Below are positions 8,208-20,000 of a stretch of DNA of 64,000 nucleotides, piece after piece (the first letter of the stretch is position 1; the number at the start of each line of letters is the position of its first letter). The notes beneath the pieces were generated by a model. The model was given only the letters and a program-made list of their open reading frames with translations. It was not told where the DNA came from and searched no databases. The DNA is from Winogradskyella wichelsiae (lineage in GTDB: Bacteria > Bacteroidota > Bacteroidia > Flavobacteriales > Flavobacteriaceae), in assembly GCF_013403925.1 (NCBI RefSeq), contig NZ_JABFDJ010000005.1, forward strand, positions 1 through 64,000. The letters run 5' to 3'. A program made the translations under genes and the position numbers.

Positions 8208-9230
8208 TTATTTATCGAAATTAATACTCCAAATTCCTCTCACTTCATTATTATTATAACCAACAGCTTTATCCATTGGATATAATCTTTTAATTTTTTT
8301 TAACGTGGAAGCTTCTATAGTTTCATTTGGTTTTCCGTGACATTGTAAACATATGGTGTTTGTCGTAATGGGATAATAAACCCTTACTTCATTATCTAGT
8401 TCTTTTACAATTGGTCTTGCTTCTTCGTGATTAGCAATAACCTTTTTAAAGGTATTTATATATTCTAATTCTTCTGAATTCGCTGTATTTTTTGGGTTTC
8501 TTGGTTTATCTGAAACACGTTTTATAATAGCATTATGCACCACAGACATACTATCTGTTAAAGGGTATGCTCGCACATTACAAAATGCTAACGCTTCTAA
8601 AGTTCCTTTTTTCTGAATTGTACCTATTAAATTTTTACCCAAAACCGCTTTTGTGGTTAACGCATATTTTAGACCACGCTCACCATAGGGTAAATCTTGA
8701 AAATTAGTTTGGGCTTGTTGCATACCACGCTTTTTACCTTGATCATTTCCCATCCCCTTACCTTTTCCATTTCCCATGCCTTTGTCCCTTTCTTCATTGA
8801 AGTGATCTTCAAACCATTCTGGTTGATCTATGTTATAATCATACATATAATCCGAAATCTGTTCTATAGTTTTCTCTGTAAATGCTTGTTTAGGCATCAC
8901 CCCAAATCGTTTTACAGCTCCATACATTTTAGCATCATCTGCATTTGGGTTTTTAATCCAAGCTTGCATTGAAGCAACAAAGTCTTCTTTACTTGTTTCA
9001 CTATCAATATAATGTTTTTTAATGGCTATCATTGGAGGACCAATTCTATCGGCTTCAGTTGCAGTAGAATTATGGCAAACATAGCAATTAGCTTCCATCA
9101 TTTTTTTACCAGGATGCTCTGTTACAGATGTCACTTTCTTAACGTTACCATAAGGACTTTTAGCCTTATGATTAGAGTTGCAATTCACAAAAGTTAGTGT
9201 TAAAACGAGTAATGTTATACTATTTTTCAT
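8208..9230 (-). CDS. Cytochrome c with C-terminal DUF3365 domain
   Basis: 340 residues from the chosen ATG at 9230; an in-frame ATG at 9257 would add nine residues before the signal peptide. The N-terminus is a hydrophobic export signal ending in FVNC, a probable lipoprotein cysteine. A mono-heme cytochrome c domain follows, with CYVCH and a likely distal Met in GVMP. Next is a low-complexity Gly/Lys/Met linker (GKGMGNGKGKGMGN). The C-terminal part contains a second heme motif CLQCHG within a DUF3365 (Tll0287-like) sensor/redox fold. It is probably a periplasm-facing or envelope diheme protein that passes electrons or senses redox state. Downstream thioredoxin and the nearby bd oxidase fit a respiratory or redox theme. 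Confidence 0.85.
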   Translation of the reverse strand: MKNSITLLVLTLTFVNCNSNHKAKSPYGNVKKVTSVTEHPGKKMMEANCYVCHNSTATEADRIGPPMIAIKKHYIDSETSKEDFVASMQAWIKNPNADDAKMYGAVKRFGVMPKQAFTEKTIEQISDYMYDYNIDQPEWFEDHFNEERDKGMGNGKGKGMGNDQGKKRGMQQAQTNFQDLPYGERGLKYALTTKAVLGKNLIGTIQKKGTLEALAFCNVRAYPLTDSMSVVHNAIIKRVSDKPRNPKNTANSEELEYINTFKKVIANHEEARPIVKELDNEVRVYYPITTNTICLQCHGKPNETIEASTLKKIKRLYPMDKAVGYNNNEVRGIWSINFDK

Positions 9231-9276
9231 TCTAAAGAAATTTAAATAAAAATACAACGTATAACTTAAAGCAGAA

Positions 9277-9290
9277 GTAACTTATGTTAC
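9277..9290. promoter_or_regulatory. GTAAC-TTAT-GTTAC inverted repeat upstream of the cytochrome c gene
   Basis: Perfect dyad GTAAC N4 GTTAC about 47 bp before the cytochrome c ATG. The half-site matches the GTTAC pair at the cydA promoter, with the same 4-bp spacing but inverted rather than direct. It looks like a CRP/FNR-family operator; the binding protein is unknown. Confidence 0.4.
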
Positions 9291-9295
9291 ACTAC

Positions 9296-10066
9296 TTATT
9301 CATTAAAAAAAGTCAATAATGTTTCAGCTTTAGGAATTTTACAAAAAATTATGCCTTTATTTTTATCCGTATAAGCAATTGCTGCAGTATGATCTGCATT
9401 TAAATTAAAACTACGAACCTCAATGTTTGTAAAACCATCAACTAAAGATGAGGAAACAAAATGAGCCCCATCTAATACAGGAATATTTATAAATTCTTCA
9501 TCAATACCTTTTCCTGTGGCTTTTACTATAGCTTCTTTTCTTGTCCAGAATTTATAAAAAGTACGTCTTTCAAATTCAGAATGACTTATAAAATTAATTT
9601 CTTCAACACTAAAAACACTTGAAAGAATATCAGAATACTTAAAATTACTATCTATCTGTTCTACATCGATGCCTAATTCAAAATTACCAAGAGCAATAAC
9701 AGCAAAATCACCTGCATGAGACACGTTAAAAAACAATGATCTATCAAGGGGGAAATAAGGCTTATGGTTAGCTTTTTTTTCAAAGTGAATCTGCGAAATA
9801 TCTAAACCTTTTTCTTCTGCTATTACATACTTTAGAAGCGCTCTGCAAATTATAAACCGATTAGAATCTTTTAATTGATGATAGCGCTGCGCTCGTTTTA
9901 CTTCTTCAGAAGTTAACGCTTTCAGTAATATATCCGTAAGTTGATAATACAGAGATAATTCAATTTTGAATAATTTAATATCCGAACAGACGTCTTTTAA
10001 AACCTCTTGATTGGAATCTAAAACCTCTAAGGCGTCGCAGAAGACTATGCTTTTGGAATTATCCAT
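9296..10066 (-). CDS. 4'-phosphopantetheinyl transferase, Sfp type
   Basis: 256 residues. It transfers phosphopantetheine from CoA to the conserved serine of carrier domains. Family motifs are FNVSHAGDFAVIALG (P1/P2), LGIDVEQID with the magnesium-binding acidic pair, and FYKFWTRKEAIVKATGKGI (P3). The gene starts 1 bp after the stop of the C-A-T-TE synthetase, so it is the third gene of the biosynthetic operon and probably activates the three carrier domains encoded just upstream (S550 and S1555 of the hybrid synthase, S1015 of the second protein). The Sfp type rather than the small AcpS type fits secondary metabolism. Confidence 0.95.
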   Translation of the reverse strand: MDNSKSIVFCDALEVLDSNQEVLKDVCSDIKLFKIELSLYYQLTDILLKALTSEEVKRAQRYHQLKDSNRFIICRALLKYVIAEEKGLDISQIHFEKKANHKPYFPLDRSLFFNVSHAGDFAVIALGNFELGIDVEQIDSNFKYSDILSSVFSVEEINFISHSEFERRTFYKFWTRKEAIVKATGKGIDEEFINIPVLDGAHFVSSSLVDGFTNIEVRSFNLNADHTAAIAYTDKNKGIIFCKIPKAETLLTFFNE

Positions 10067-10067
10067 C

Positions 10068-13000
10068 TTAATTATTAAGTAAATCTTGTATGATTCTACC
10101 TAATTTTTTATCGTTAGGTGGCGACAGCATATTTATATGATTTCCTGATATTACATGTTTATTAACACCACCAATAGCAACTGCTTCCCAACCTAACTTA
10201 TCTGTATCATGGGCATAAAAAATATCCTCCTCCTCTACTCTTAATAAATCTACCTGTATGTCTAGTGGTAGAATTTGATAGTTCCAAATGGCTTTGTTAT
10301 GCATTTCATTTAGTACATAGGGCCAACTATGAAGTCGTTTATGTCGTTCTTCTTTTCCAAATTTCAGTTTTAAATAAGTATTATTAATACTATTTTTAAT
10401 TAACCCTATTCTACGGTCAAAATTTGTTTTACTACTAAACATGGTTTTAGTCATAAATAACAACATTGCTACCGTATATTTAGTATGTGCCATTCTTTTT
10501 TCTGCAGGATTAGAATGATAATAATAAGGGTAAACATAACTGTCTAATAATATTACTCTTTTAACTTTTTTATTTTGTGCTATCAGTTTCCTAGCCATTT
10601 CAAAAGCTATGACACCTCCAAATGAATAACCCGCTAAATTATAGGGGCCTGACGGATTAGATTGTATGATTTCTGCAATGTAATGGTCAGCCATTTCCTC
10701 AACGGTTTTAAGTGGCTCATCAATACCATTAAGACCTTTAGCTTGTAAGCCATAAACCGGTTGATCCTCATCTAAGTTATTAGACAGCAACTTAAATATC
10801 ATAACATTATGATCTGCACCATGTACAAGATAGATTGGTGCTTTTGCTCCTTTGGGTTGTATTGGCACTAATGAATTCCAAGTTGTTGAGTTTTGATCCT
10901 TATCCATATAGAGTGCCAATTTTTCAATTGTTGAATGCGTCATTAACGCAGCCAATGGCAACCTTTTTCCTGTTTCTTTTTCTATAAGCGACATCACTCT
11001 AACAGCTATTAAAGAATGGCCTCCAAGTTCGAAAAAATCACTAAAAACACTAATGTTATCAACCTTTAGACATTCCGTCCATATATCTGCAATTAATTGT
11101 TCTGTAATTGTTCTAGGTCCTATATTTTGATTTAAATCACCAGTTGATATACTAGTGTTTTTTAATAACGATTTTCTATCAATTTTTCCATTTAGCGTTG
11201 TCGGAAATTCTTTTAGAACCTTTATGTCCTGCGGAAGCATATGTGAAGGTAATAATGCTTTTAGAGCCGCTTTCCATTTCTGGGTTGAATTGGGTGAAGT
11301 AACATACGATTGACTTGTTATAACAAATGCTTTTAATTGCTCTCTATCTATCATTACAACCGTAGATTCTATATCTTCCATTGTATTAATAACCTCTTCA
11401 ATTTCACCTAATTCTATACGATGACCTCTAATTTTAATCTGGTCATCCATTCTACCCAAACATTGAACTTCTCCAGTGTGGAGCAATTTCCCTAAATCTC
11501 CTGTACGATATAACGTATGGTTTGAAGTCGTTTCAAATGGGTTGAAAATAAATTTTTCTGCTGTTAAATCTGGTCGCTTCCAATAGCCCATAGAAACACC
11601 ATCGCCAGCAATACATAACTCTCCAATGGCACCAGGACTTACCAACATATTTTGAGCATTTAATAAATACAATTGTGTGTTAGCAATAGGCTTACCAATA
11701 GTAATTAAATTATCACTCTTGTTAATTTGTTTTACCGCAGACCAAATTGTAGTTTCTGTTGGTCCATAAACATTCCAAAGGTCATCAACTTTGGTTAATA
11801 GTTTTTTTGCTAAAGCCAAAGGCAAAGATTCTCCACCACATAATGCCTTTATAGGCAACTCCGTTTCCCAACCTGAATCTAATAACATTTGCCATGTTGT
11901 AGGAGTAGCCTGCATCATGGTAATATTTTCCTTTTTAAGTAAATCTAACATTAACCTACCATCTCTAGCAGTATCATCATCAGAAATAATTAATTCAGCA
12001 CCTTTTAAAAGTGGAAGAAATAATTCTAAACCTGCTATATCAAATGAAATAGTAGTTATAGATAGTAACCTGTCTGATTCTTTAATTCCTGGTTCTATAG
12101 CCATACTAGTTAAAAAATTAACTAGATTTTTATGAGAAACTTGTACTCCTTTTGGTTTTCCTGTTGACCCCGAAGTATAGAGTAAATAGGCTATGTCGTC
12201 TTGATAAACCTCAACGTTTAAAGCTTCCTTTGAAAATTGAGGTAACTCTGAGAATAATTTTTCTATTATTAACGTTGACGCTTTTGTATCTAATTTTGAA
12301 GAAAAGGCTTTTGCTGTTATTAAAACCTTAGCTTCAGAATCATTGATCATAAAATTTAAGCGATCATTGGGATAATTAGGATCTAATGGCAGGTAAGCTG
12401 CACCACATTCCATTATTGCTAACAACGTTACTACTAGTTCTATAGAGCGTGGCAAGCAAACCCCTACAAAATCACCTTTATTTATTCCATTCGTTTTTAG
12501 GCTATGCGCTAATTGATTGACTTGTTGCTCTAAAGTTTGGTAGGTAATTTCAGTATTTAAAAATTTAATCGCTTGCTTTTTAGGGAGTTTTTGAGCCTGT
12601 ATAGCTAATAACTCATGTAATGGCAAATTAGAATATGAGGCGTCAGTAGCATTAAGCTTTTTATAATCTGTATCATCCGTTTTTATAATATCTGAGATGG
12701 TACGCTCTGGATTTTCAACAATTTTCTCAATGATATCCTCTAAGGAAAGCATCATTTTTTCTATTGTAGATCTCGTAAAAAGCGATGCGTTATATTGCCA
12801 TTCTAAAACAAAATTATCTTCTGTACCACTTGCATTTAAAAAGATTTCAAACGCTTCATGAGTTCTTGGATTTGTTGTTAATGTAAACGTTAAATCTTTG
12901 AATGAAACCAAATTACTCATGCCCATATCGATATTAAAAACGACTGGTACCAACGGTATACGCGAAGGATCTCTAGCTATAGGTAATTTTTGAAGCAATT

Positions 13001-14057
13001 GACCAAAACTTAACTGTTGATGATCATAAGCATCAAACATTAAAGATTTACGGTCTTTTAAATAAGCACTAAAAGGTTGCTCTAGTTTAACCTTACTTCG
13101 TAATGGTAATAAATTAACACAATGGCCTATTAATTGCGTTTTTCCTGTAACAGCTTGTCCTGCTGCTGGTAAACCCAAAACAATATCATTCTGTCCTGTT
13201 TGTTTACACAAAAACAGTTCAAAAGCAGTCATTAAAGTAGTTACAAAACTGCTACCTGCACGTACACCTGTTTTCTTAAATTTAGCTAACAACTCGCTGT
13301 TTAATGGAAAATCAAGACGGTTACTTTTATAATTACGAACTTCTGGCCTTGGAAAATCCGTTGGTAGATTTAATTCCGGAACATCAGATTTATACTGATT
13401 TAGCCAAAAATTTTCAGTCTCACGAAATTCTTCACTAATTAGAAATTGCTGGTGCTCATCTGCATAATCACTATAGGTAATTGGCTCAGGAATCTCAAGA
13501 TCTTCTTTAGATACGTTAGAAGAATATAAGAGTCCTAATTCTTCAATCATTATACCTGTAGACCAACCATCACAAATAATATGATGTGCTGTAAGTACCA
13601 ATTGGTGCTCCGATTCACTTATTTTTATTAATCCTGTTTTTAATAATGGCCCTTTAACCAAATCAAAAATCATATTAGCATCTGCTAAAATGTACTGTGC
13701 AATTTTATGTTTTTTCTCTGAATCTGTAAGATGAGAAATATTAGTATATCCTAAAGGAATAGATACCTCCTCGAGTATACTCATAAAACGTCCATCTGTA
13801 CTAAAGATAGCACGTAATGACTCATGTCTTTTGACGAGTTGTTTTATGGCATCTTCCAATGCTGTTTTATCCAAATCACCTTTTAACACCAAAGAAACAG
13901 ACTCGTTATAAGATCTATTAGCATCCTCACCTCCTATTTTACAACCAATCCAGATTTCTGCTTGTGATTGTGTACAGAAAATCACCTTTTCAATTTTTGG
14001 TCCATCAAAAGGATTGAAAGGTACTTTTTTACTTGTTTCGGTTGGTTGTAAAATCAT
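10068..14057 (-). CDS. Nonribosomal peptide synthetase, C-A-T-TE termination module
   Basis: 1329 residues. The condensation domain (about 25-455) has HHIICDG at 158-164, an intact HHxxxDG catalytic motif. The adenylation domain (about 478-965) has YTSGSTGKPKG (627-637), NVYGPTETT (762-770), YRTGDL (850-855) and GHRIELGEIE (878-887). The carrier domain (about 983-1052) has the attachment serine S1015 in LGGHSL. The type I thioesterase (about 1072-1329) has GYSFGG with S1145, a likely acid D1172 and a C-terminal His. Aligned by eye to GrsA, the specificity residues read D-I-L-Q-L-G-V-I-W, resembling published glycine codes. It follows the hybrid synthase by 37 bp and would accept that protein's beta-amino acyl chain, add the second amino acid and release the product. 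No epimerase or methylation domain is present. Confidence 0.96.
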   Translation of the reverse strand: MILQPTETSKKVPFNPFDGPKIEKVIFCTQSQAEIWIGCKIGGEDANRSYNESVSLVLKGDLDKTALEDAIKQLVKRHESLRAIFSTDGRFMSILEEVSIPLGYTNISHLTDSEKKHKIAQYILADANMIFDLVKGPLLKTGLIKISESEHQLVLTAHHIICDGWSTGIMIEELGLLYSSNVSKEDLEIPEPITYSDYADEHQQFLISEEFRETENFWLNQYKSDVPELNLPTDFPRPEVRNYKSNRLDFPLNSELLAKFKKTGVRAGSSFVTTLMTAFELFLCKQTGQNDIVLGLPAAGQAVTGKTQLIGHCVNLLPLRSKVKLEQPFSAYLKDRKSLMFDAYDHQQLSFGQLLQKLPIARDPSRIPLVPVVFNIDMGMSNLVSFKDLTFTLTTNPRTHEAFEIFLNASGTEDNFVLEWQYNASLFTRSTIEKMMLSLEDIIEKIVENPERTISDIIKTDDTDYKKLNATDASYSNLPLHELLAIQAQKLPKKQAIKFLNTEITYQTLEQQVNQLAHSLKTNGINKGDFVGVCLPRSIELVVTLLAIMECGAAYLPLDPNYPNDRLNFMINDSEAKVLITAKAFSSKLDTKASTLIIEKLFSELPQFSKEALNVEVYQDDIAYLLYTSGSTGKPKGVQVSHKNLVNFLTSMAIEPGIKESDRLLSITTISFDIAGLELFLPLLKGAELIISDDDTARDGRLMLDLLKKENITMMQATPTTWQMLLDSGWETELPIKALCGGESLPLALAKKLLTKVDDLWNVYGPTETTIWSAVKQINKSDNLITIGKPIANTQLYLLNAQNMLVSPGAIGELCIAGDGVSMGYWKRPDLTAEKFIFNPFETTSNHTLYRTGDLGKLLHTGEVQCLGRMDDQIKIRGHRIELGEIEEVINTMEDIESTVVMIDREQLKAFVITSQSYVTSPNSTQKWKAALKALLPSHMLPQDIKVLKEFPTTLNGKIDRKSLLKNTSISTGDLNQNIGPRTITEQLIADIWTECLKVDNISVFSDFFELGGHSLIAVRVMSLIEKETGKRLPLAALMTHSTIEKLALYMDKDQNSTTWNSLVPIQPKGAKAPIYLVHGADHNVMIFKLLSNNLDEDQPVYGLQAKGLNGIDEPLKTVEEMADHYIAEIIQSNPSGPYNLAGYSFGGVIAFEMARKLIAQNKKVKRVILLDSYVYPYYYHSNPAEKRMAHTKYTVAMLLFMTKTMFSSKTNFDRRIGLIKNSINNTYLKLKFGKEERHKRLHSWPYVLNEMHNKAIWNYQILPLDIQVDLLRVEEEDIFYAHDTDKLGWEAVAIGGVNKHVISGNHINMLSPPNDKKLGRIIQDLLNN

Positions 14058-14094
14058 TTTTATAAAACGGGTTGGATCCTGTTATTTTTATTTC

Positions 14095-17000
14095 TTATAA
14101 GTCTATTCGAAGGAATTCATCTTTCGTTTTCTCATCATTAACAAACCATGCTGGATTACCTTCATCATCGAGACCCAAACGTGCATTGGGAACTGGTGGT
14201 GTATTTAATTCTTTTGTCGATAAATTTTTAATACCGTCAGTAATATTTGTATTTGGTACTGAGGTAAAGATACCGACCGCTACCAATTCTTCTATACTCT
14301 TAATAAAATTCTTAATTAAATAATCAATATCATCGTCTGTAAACGCTTCAGTCATATAGCACGGAAAACCATCCCAAATATGAAATCCTTTTTCTCTCAT
14401 TAAGACAAAGAATAATTCAGAATACGGAATTTCTTCTAAAAATGTTGTTCTCCATAACGAACGATAATGCGTTATCTGAACAGGAAGACTATTATTTTTA
14501 AAATATGCGTTAAGCTCGGTCGCTAAACGCTCTGTTAATGATGCTAAACCATCTTGAAGTGCTGCTCCTTTATTTTTAAAATGATTTAACGAGGCTCTTG
14601 CCGCTGCTAATGCTAAGGGATGGCGTACAAATGTCCCTGCAAAATAAGTAACGCCTACTTCTGGGAAAGAATCGTCTCCATATTGCCAAAAGCCACCATC
14701 AAGCGCATCCATATATTTTCTTTCACCAAGAATAGCTCCGATAGACATACCACCACCAATAACTTTTCCGTAAGTTGCAACATCTGCCTTTATGCCAAAC
14801 AAAGCTTGAGCACCTCCAAGATGCATTCTAAATCCTGTAATAATTTCATCGAAAATAAGTACTGATTCAGAAGCTTTAGTAATTTCTCTTACTTCTTTTA
14901 AAAACTCAATAGGTTGAAATTCTGGTCGGCGACTCTGCACGGGTTCTACTAATACTGCTGCTATTTCGTGTGCGCGCTCTTTAATAATAGCTAAACTTTC
15001 TTCAGTACCATAGTCTAAAATCAACATGTTTTGAACGGCCTCTGGAAGAATACCTGGAGCTGCAGGAAATGTTCTTAATTTTTTTGATCCTCTAACAATA
15101 ACCTCATCATTAATACCATGATAAGAACGTGAAAAAGCGACAATAAGTGAACGTCCTGTAACTGTTCTTGCAATACGCATGGCACCTAACACAGCTTCTG
15201 AACCCGTATTACACAATGCTGCACGATCTAGACCTGTAAACTCACAAAGCATTTCACAAACCTCACCTGCTAATGGATGTTGTGGACCGACTTCAAAACC
15301 TTGTTCTATTTGGTGGTGCAATGCTTCTTTTATAAAGTCGGGTTGATGACCAAATAAACAGGCACCAAATCCATTTAGAATATCCATGTATTCATTACCA
15401 TCCAAATCCCAAAGTTTATTACCTGAAGATTTCTCTATAACCAATGGATACACAAGCTCTTTAGTTAAAGGTTTAAAACCAGAAACGACTCTAGGATCTG
15501 CCATTTTTGGACGATGCTGTTGTGCATAAGCTTTGCTCTTCGCTGTTTTAGTATTATAACTTGTTATTAAGTTCTTTAAAAACAAATTTTGATCGCTACT
15601 TAACCCTGTAGATAATTTATCTATTTTGGGAGAGGCACCAAAAGGTTTTTGGTGTTCTTTCTTTTCTTCTTCGGTTCTACTATCGTTTGTTGAAAGTAAT
15701 GGAGAAACAGAATTGGCTTTACTCTGAGTCTTAATATGAGGTGTACTTGGTACATTTGAAACAACTGGTGCACTTGCCGCCATATTAATTTCATTCCCTT
15801 GCATTAATTGAAGTTGTTGCCCTAGAAGTTGTAATTGTTGAGCTATAAGATTTAGCGCTGGGTTTTGACCTGCTTGTGGTACAGCATATGAATTTTGAAT
15901 AGGGTTCGCTGCTGTTTGCTGCACAGGTGCTGTAGCCACAGGGTTAACAGTGACTTCTGGAGCGTAAACTTCTGCAGGCAATATCTGATCTAAATGTTCT
16001 GCTAATAAATTTGGAGTCCCAAACTGATCATTAAGTTGTCTAAAAGTTACAGGGACATTAAATTCATTTTTACACGTAATAGCCATTTGTGTTAGAACAA
16101 GTGAATCTAGTCCTAGCTCTAAAAAACTTTGATCTGATTCATTGGCATCAATTTCCAATCCAGAATTATCTTCGATTATATCGGCTATTTTGTTAAGTAG
16201 TATAGACTTTCTCATGATCTGAGTATTTATATTAGACGCGTTGTCAATAGTGATATTTTCTTCAACTTTACCTCTTACCAAATCTGGATGTACTAAAGTA
16301 TTTATCGTTGTTTCAATACGTGGAGGATCTAACCAACAAGGTTTTCTATCAAACACATAAGATGGTAACTCAACTTTCTGTCTACGCTGACCTCCATAAA
16401 AAGATTTCCAATTGGGCTCTATACCATTTAACCATAAATCTCCTAACGCAGATAATACGGTATGGTAAGCATTTTCTCCCTCCTTAGGAATAGATAAACT
16501 GGCTATAGATGCTACCGATTTTAAGCCTTTCTTTTGCATTGATAACGTTGTAAGTGCTCTGCCAGGACCTATCTCTAATAGCACTGGATCTTCTAATCCT
16601 AAAACCGTTTCCATGGCTCCAGAAAAGTTTACCGCTGCTCTTAAATGGTTGGTCCAATAGCTCGTACTTGTGGCTTCTGCATCTGTAAGCCAATCTCCTG
16701 TTACGGTTGAAACTATTGGTAAGCGAGGTACATTTAAAGTTACTTTTTTGACCTCATCTTCAAAAGCTCCCAAAACAGGATCCATCATGATGGAGTGAAA
16801 CGCATGACTTGTTGATAAAAGCATATTTGCAATCCCTTTATCATTTAAGTTATTTGCAAAATCTTCAACGTCTTTATCTGGACCTGAAAGCACGATCAAG
16901 CGATCAGAATTTATAGCTGCAATAGATAATGTTTTGGGGATTAATCCTTCAAGGTTTTCAATATTTGTACGTACCGATAACATACTTCCTCCGGGTAATT

Positions 17001-20000
17001 CACTTACCAATTTTCCGCGAACGGCTATTAAATGTAAAGCATCTTTTAACGTTAAAATACCCGCTAAATGTGCTGCGACAAATTCACCAATACTATGACC
17101 ACATAATAGCGTCGGTTTAATTCCCCAACTCATCCAAAGTTGAGAAAGTGCATACTCTACTACAAATAATGCAGGCTGCGTAAACTTGGTATCTTTTAAT
17201 TGTAACTCAGCATCATTACTGTTTAGTTCTGGATATATAATTTTCCTTATGTCTAATTTTAAATCGGCTTTTAGCAATTCTGCACAATCATCCACAGCAT
17301 CTCTAAAAACAGTTTCACCGTCATAAAGGGCTTTTCCCATTTGTAAATATTGTGAACCTTGTCCAGGGAATAAAAATGCCATTTCACTAGGAATAACCTT
17401 TAGTGTATTGCTATTTATCGCTTTAGAATCTTCAGTATTTAAGATGTGACTAGCCTCTAATGTATGACCTGCGATTGCGAAACTCCGATGATTAAAAACA
17501 TCTCTTGTCGCATTTAACGAATAAGCAATATCTGCAAGTGCTATTTCAGGATTTGTTTTTACATAATTACCAAAAGCATTTTGATATCCTAGTTGACTAT
17601 TTTCTGATTTAGCTGACCATGTTAGTAATTGCAAAGGCCTGCCCGAATCTGTTGTTTTCTCTTCGGCTATATATTCTTCTAAAACAATATGTACGTTGGT
17701 ACCACCAACACCAAAAGAGCTGACTCCAGCAATTCGCGGAGATTCAGATTCCCAAGCTCTTAATTTATTATTTACAAAAAATGGACTGTTTTCAAAATCA
17801 ATAGATGGATTAGGTTTTTCAAATCCTAAAGAAGCAGGAATTTGACGATGCTTCATTGCCAAAGTCGTCTTAATTAATCCAGCAACTCCTGCTGCTGCAG
17901 TAAGGTGACCAATATTACTTTTAATAGAACCTATGGCACAATAGCCATTAGATTCTTGTTCTCCAAAAGCCAAACAAAGCCCTTCTACCTCAATAGGATC
18001 GCCTAAAGGAGTCGCGGTTCCATGGGCTTCTATATAACTTACCTGAGAAGGTTTAACATCAGCATCTAATAGCGCACTGTTTATTGCTCCTGCTTGCCCT
18101 TCTACACTAGGAGCTGTAAAACTACCTTTATCACTTCCATCATTATTAACACCTATTCCTTTTATAACTCCATGAATTATGTCACCATCTCGTTTTGCAT
18201 CTTCTAAACTTTTAAGAAGTACTACTCCAGCACCATCACAAAACATGGTGCCTGTACCATTGGCATCAAAAGACCTACACTGACCATTAGAACTTAACAT
18301 CGAGCCTTCTTGATATAAATGACCGCTATACATTGGTGACGTTACACTAGAGCCTCCTGCTAAAGCAACATCGCATTGCCCATTACGAATAGACTCAACG
18401 GCTTGAGCAATTGCTAGTGAAGAAGTTGAACATGCTGAATGTACACTTACTGCTGGTCCTTTTAAATTTAAATGATATGCAGTACGTGTTGCAATGTAGT
18501 CTTTATCATTAGTTGTATTGGCTTGTACTTCCCCGATTTGACTCATCAATTCTTTGTTAGGAAATACATTATTAAGGAAATACGTATTAATATAAACGCC
18601 TGCAAATACACCAATTTTACCGTCGTAAAGATTTGGCAAATATCCAGACTGTTCTAATGCTTCCCAAGATATCTCTAGAAATAATCGTTGCTGAGGATCC
18701 ATAGCAGATGCAAGTTTTGGGTTGAGTCCAAAAAACTTAGCATCGAATGTTTTTGCTGAAGGTACAATACCTCTTGCTCCAACATACAATGGGTTATTAC
18801 GTAATTCTTCTGGTAGGCTTTTATCTAATTCTTCTGGTGTAAAAAATGAAATCGTTTCTTTTCCTTCGCTTAGAACCTCCCACAATTCATTAATTGTAGA
18901 TGCACCAGGAAATCTTCCTGCCATACCTATAATTGCAATATCACTATTTGATTGCCGCTTATTTTTCCGCTTTGAATGGGCAAATGTAGATTTATTTTGG
19001 TCAAGTTCTAAAAACTGAGCTAACCCAGAAATTGTAGGATATTGATAAATCTTTGTAACGGGTATTTTTACGTTCAGGTTTTCGGCTATTAAAACAGCTA
19101 CTTTTTGAGTTAAGAGTGAATTACCTCCCATTTCAAAAAAGTTATCATCAATACCAATTTGAGGTATATGCAAAGCTTTACTCCAAATTTTTGTAATAGC
19201 TTTCTCTATTTTAGTTTTCGGTTTTCTTAAAAGTGGTGCATTAAGAGCTCTTTGATATTCTGGAAGTGGCAGATTCTTTTTATCTACTTTACCATTTGTG
19301 GTCATAGGAAAATGGTCCAACCACATAATAAGTGACGGAATCATATATTCCGGAAGAATTTCGGAAAGTTGATGACGTACATTATTAGAATCTTTTGTGT
19401 TATTCTCAGATTCTATATACGCTACCAATCTTGCTTCTCCTGTGTGATTACTAGAAATAACAGTGGCACGTTTAATATTTGGAAGTGTATTAATAGCCGC
19501 TTCAACTTCTCCAAGTTCTAAGCGATAACCACTAATTTTTACTTGGTCGTCTTTTCTTCCAATAAATTCTATGTTTCCACCAGGAAGCCATTTTGCCAAA
19601 TCTCCTGTTTTATACATCAGACTATTCTGCTCAAATGGGTTTTCAATAAAGCTTTTGGTAGTGAGTTCTGGTAAGTTTAAATAACCTTTTGCCAAACCAA
19701 CACCTGACATGTACATATCACCTGCAGTTCCTACAGGCAGTATCTCCATATCTTTAGATAAAATATAAACTTTTGTGTTTTGTATAGGCTTTCCTATTGT
19801 TAATACCGTATCATGATCATCTTTTGAAGAATATTTATATAACATTGAAGTTACAGTTGTTTCTGTAAGACCATAGGCATTATAGAAATCACATATCGTG
19901 CTTAATTTTTGAGCTAATGTTAGTGAGCATGTTTCACCACCTGCTACAATTCTTCTGAGTGATTTTATTTCAGATAAACCTTCAATGGTTTCAAGATAAC

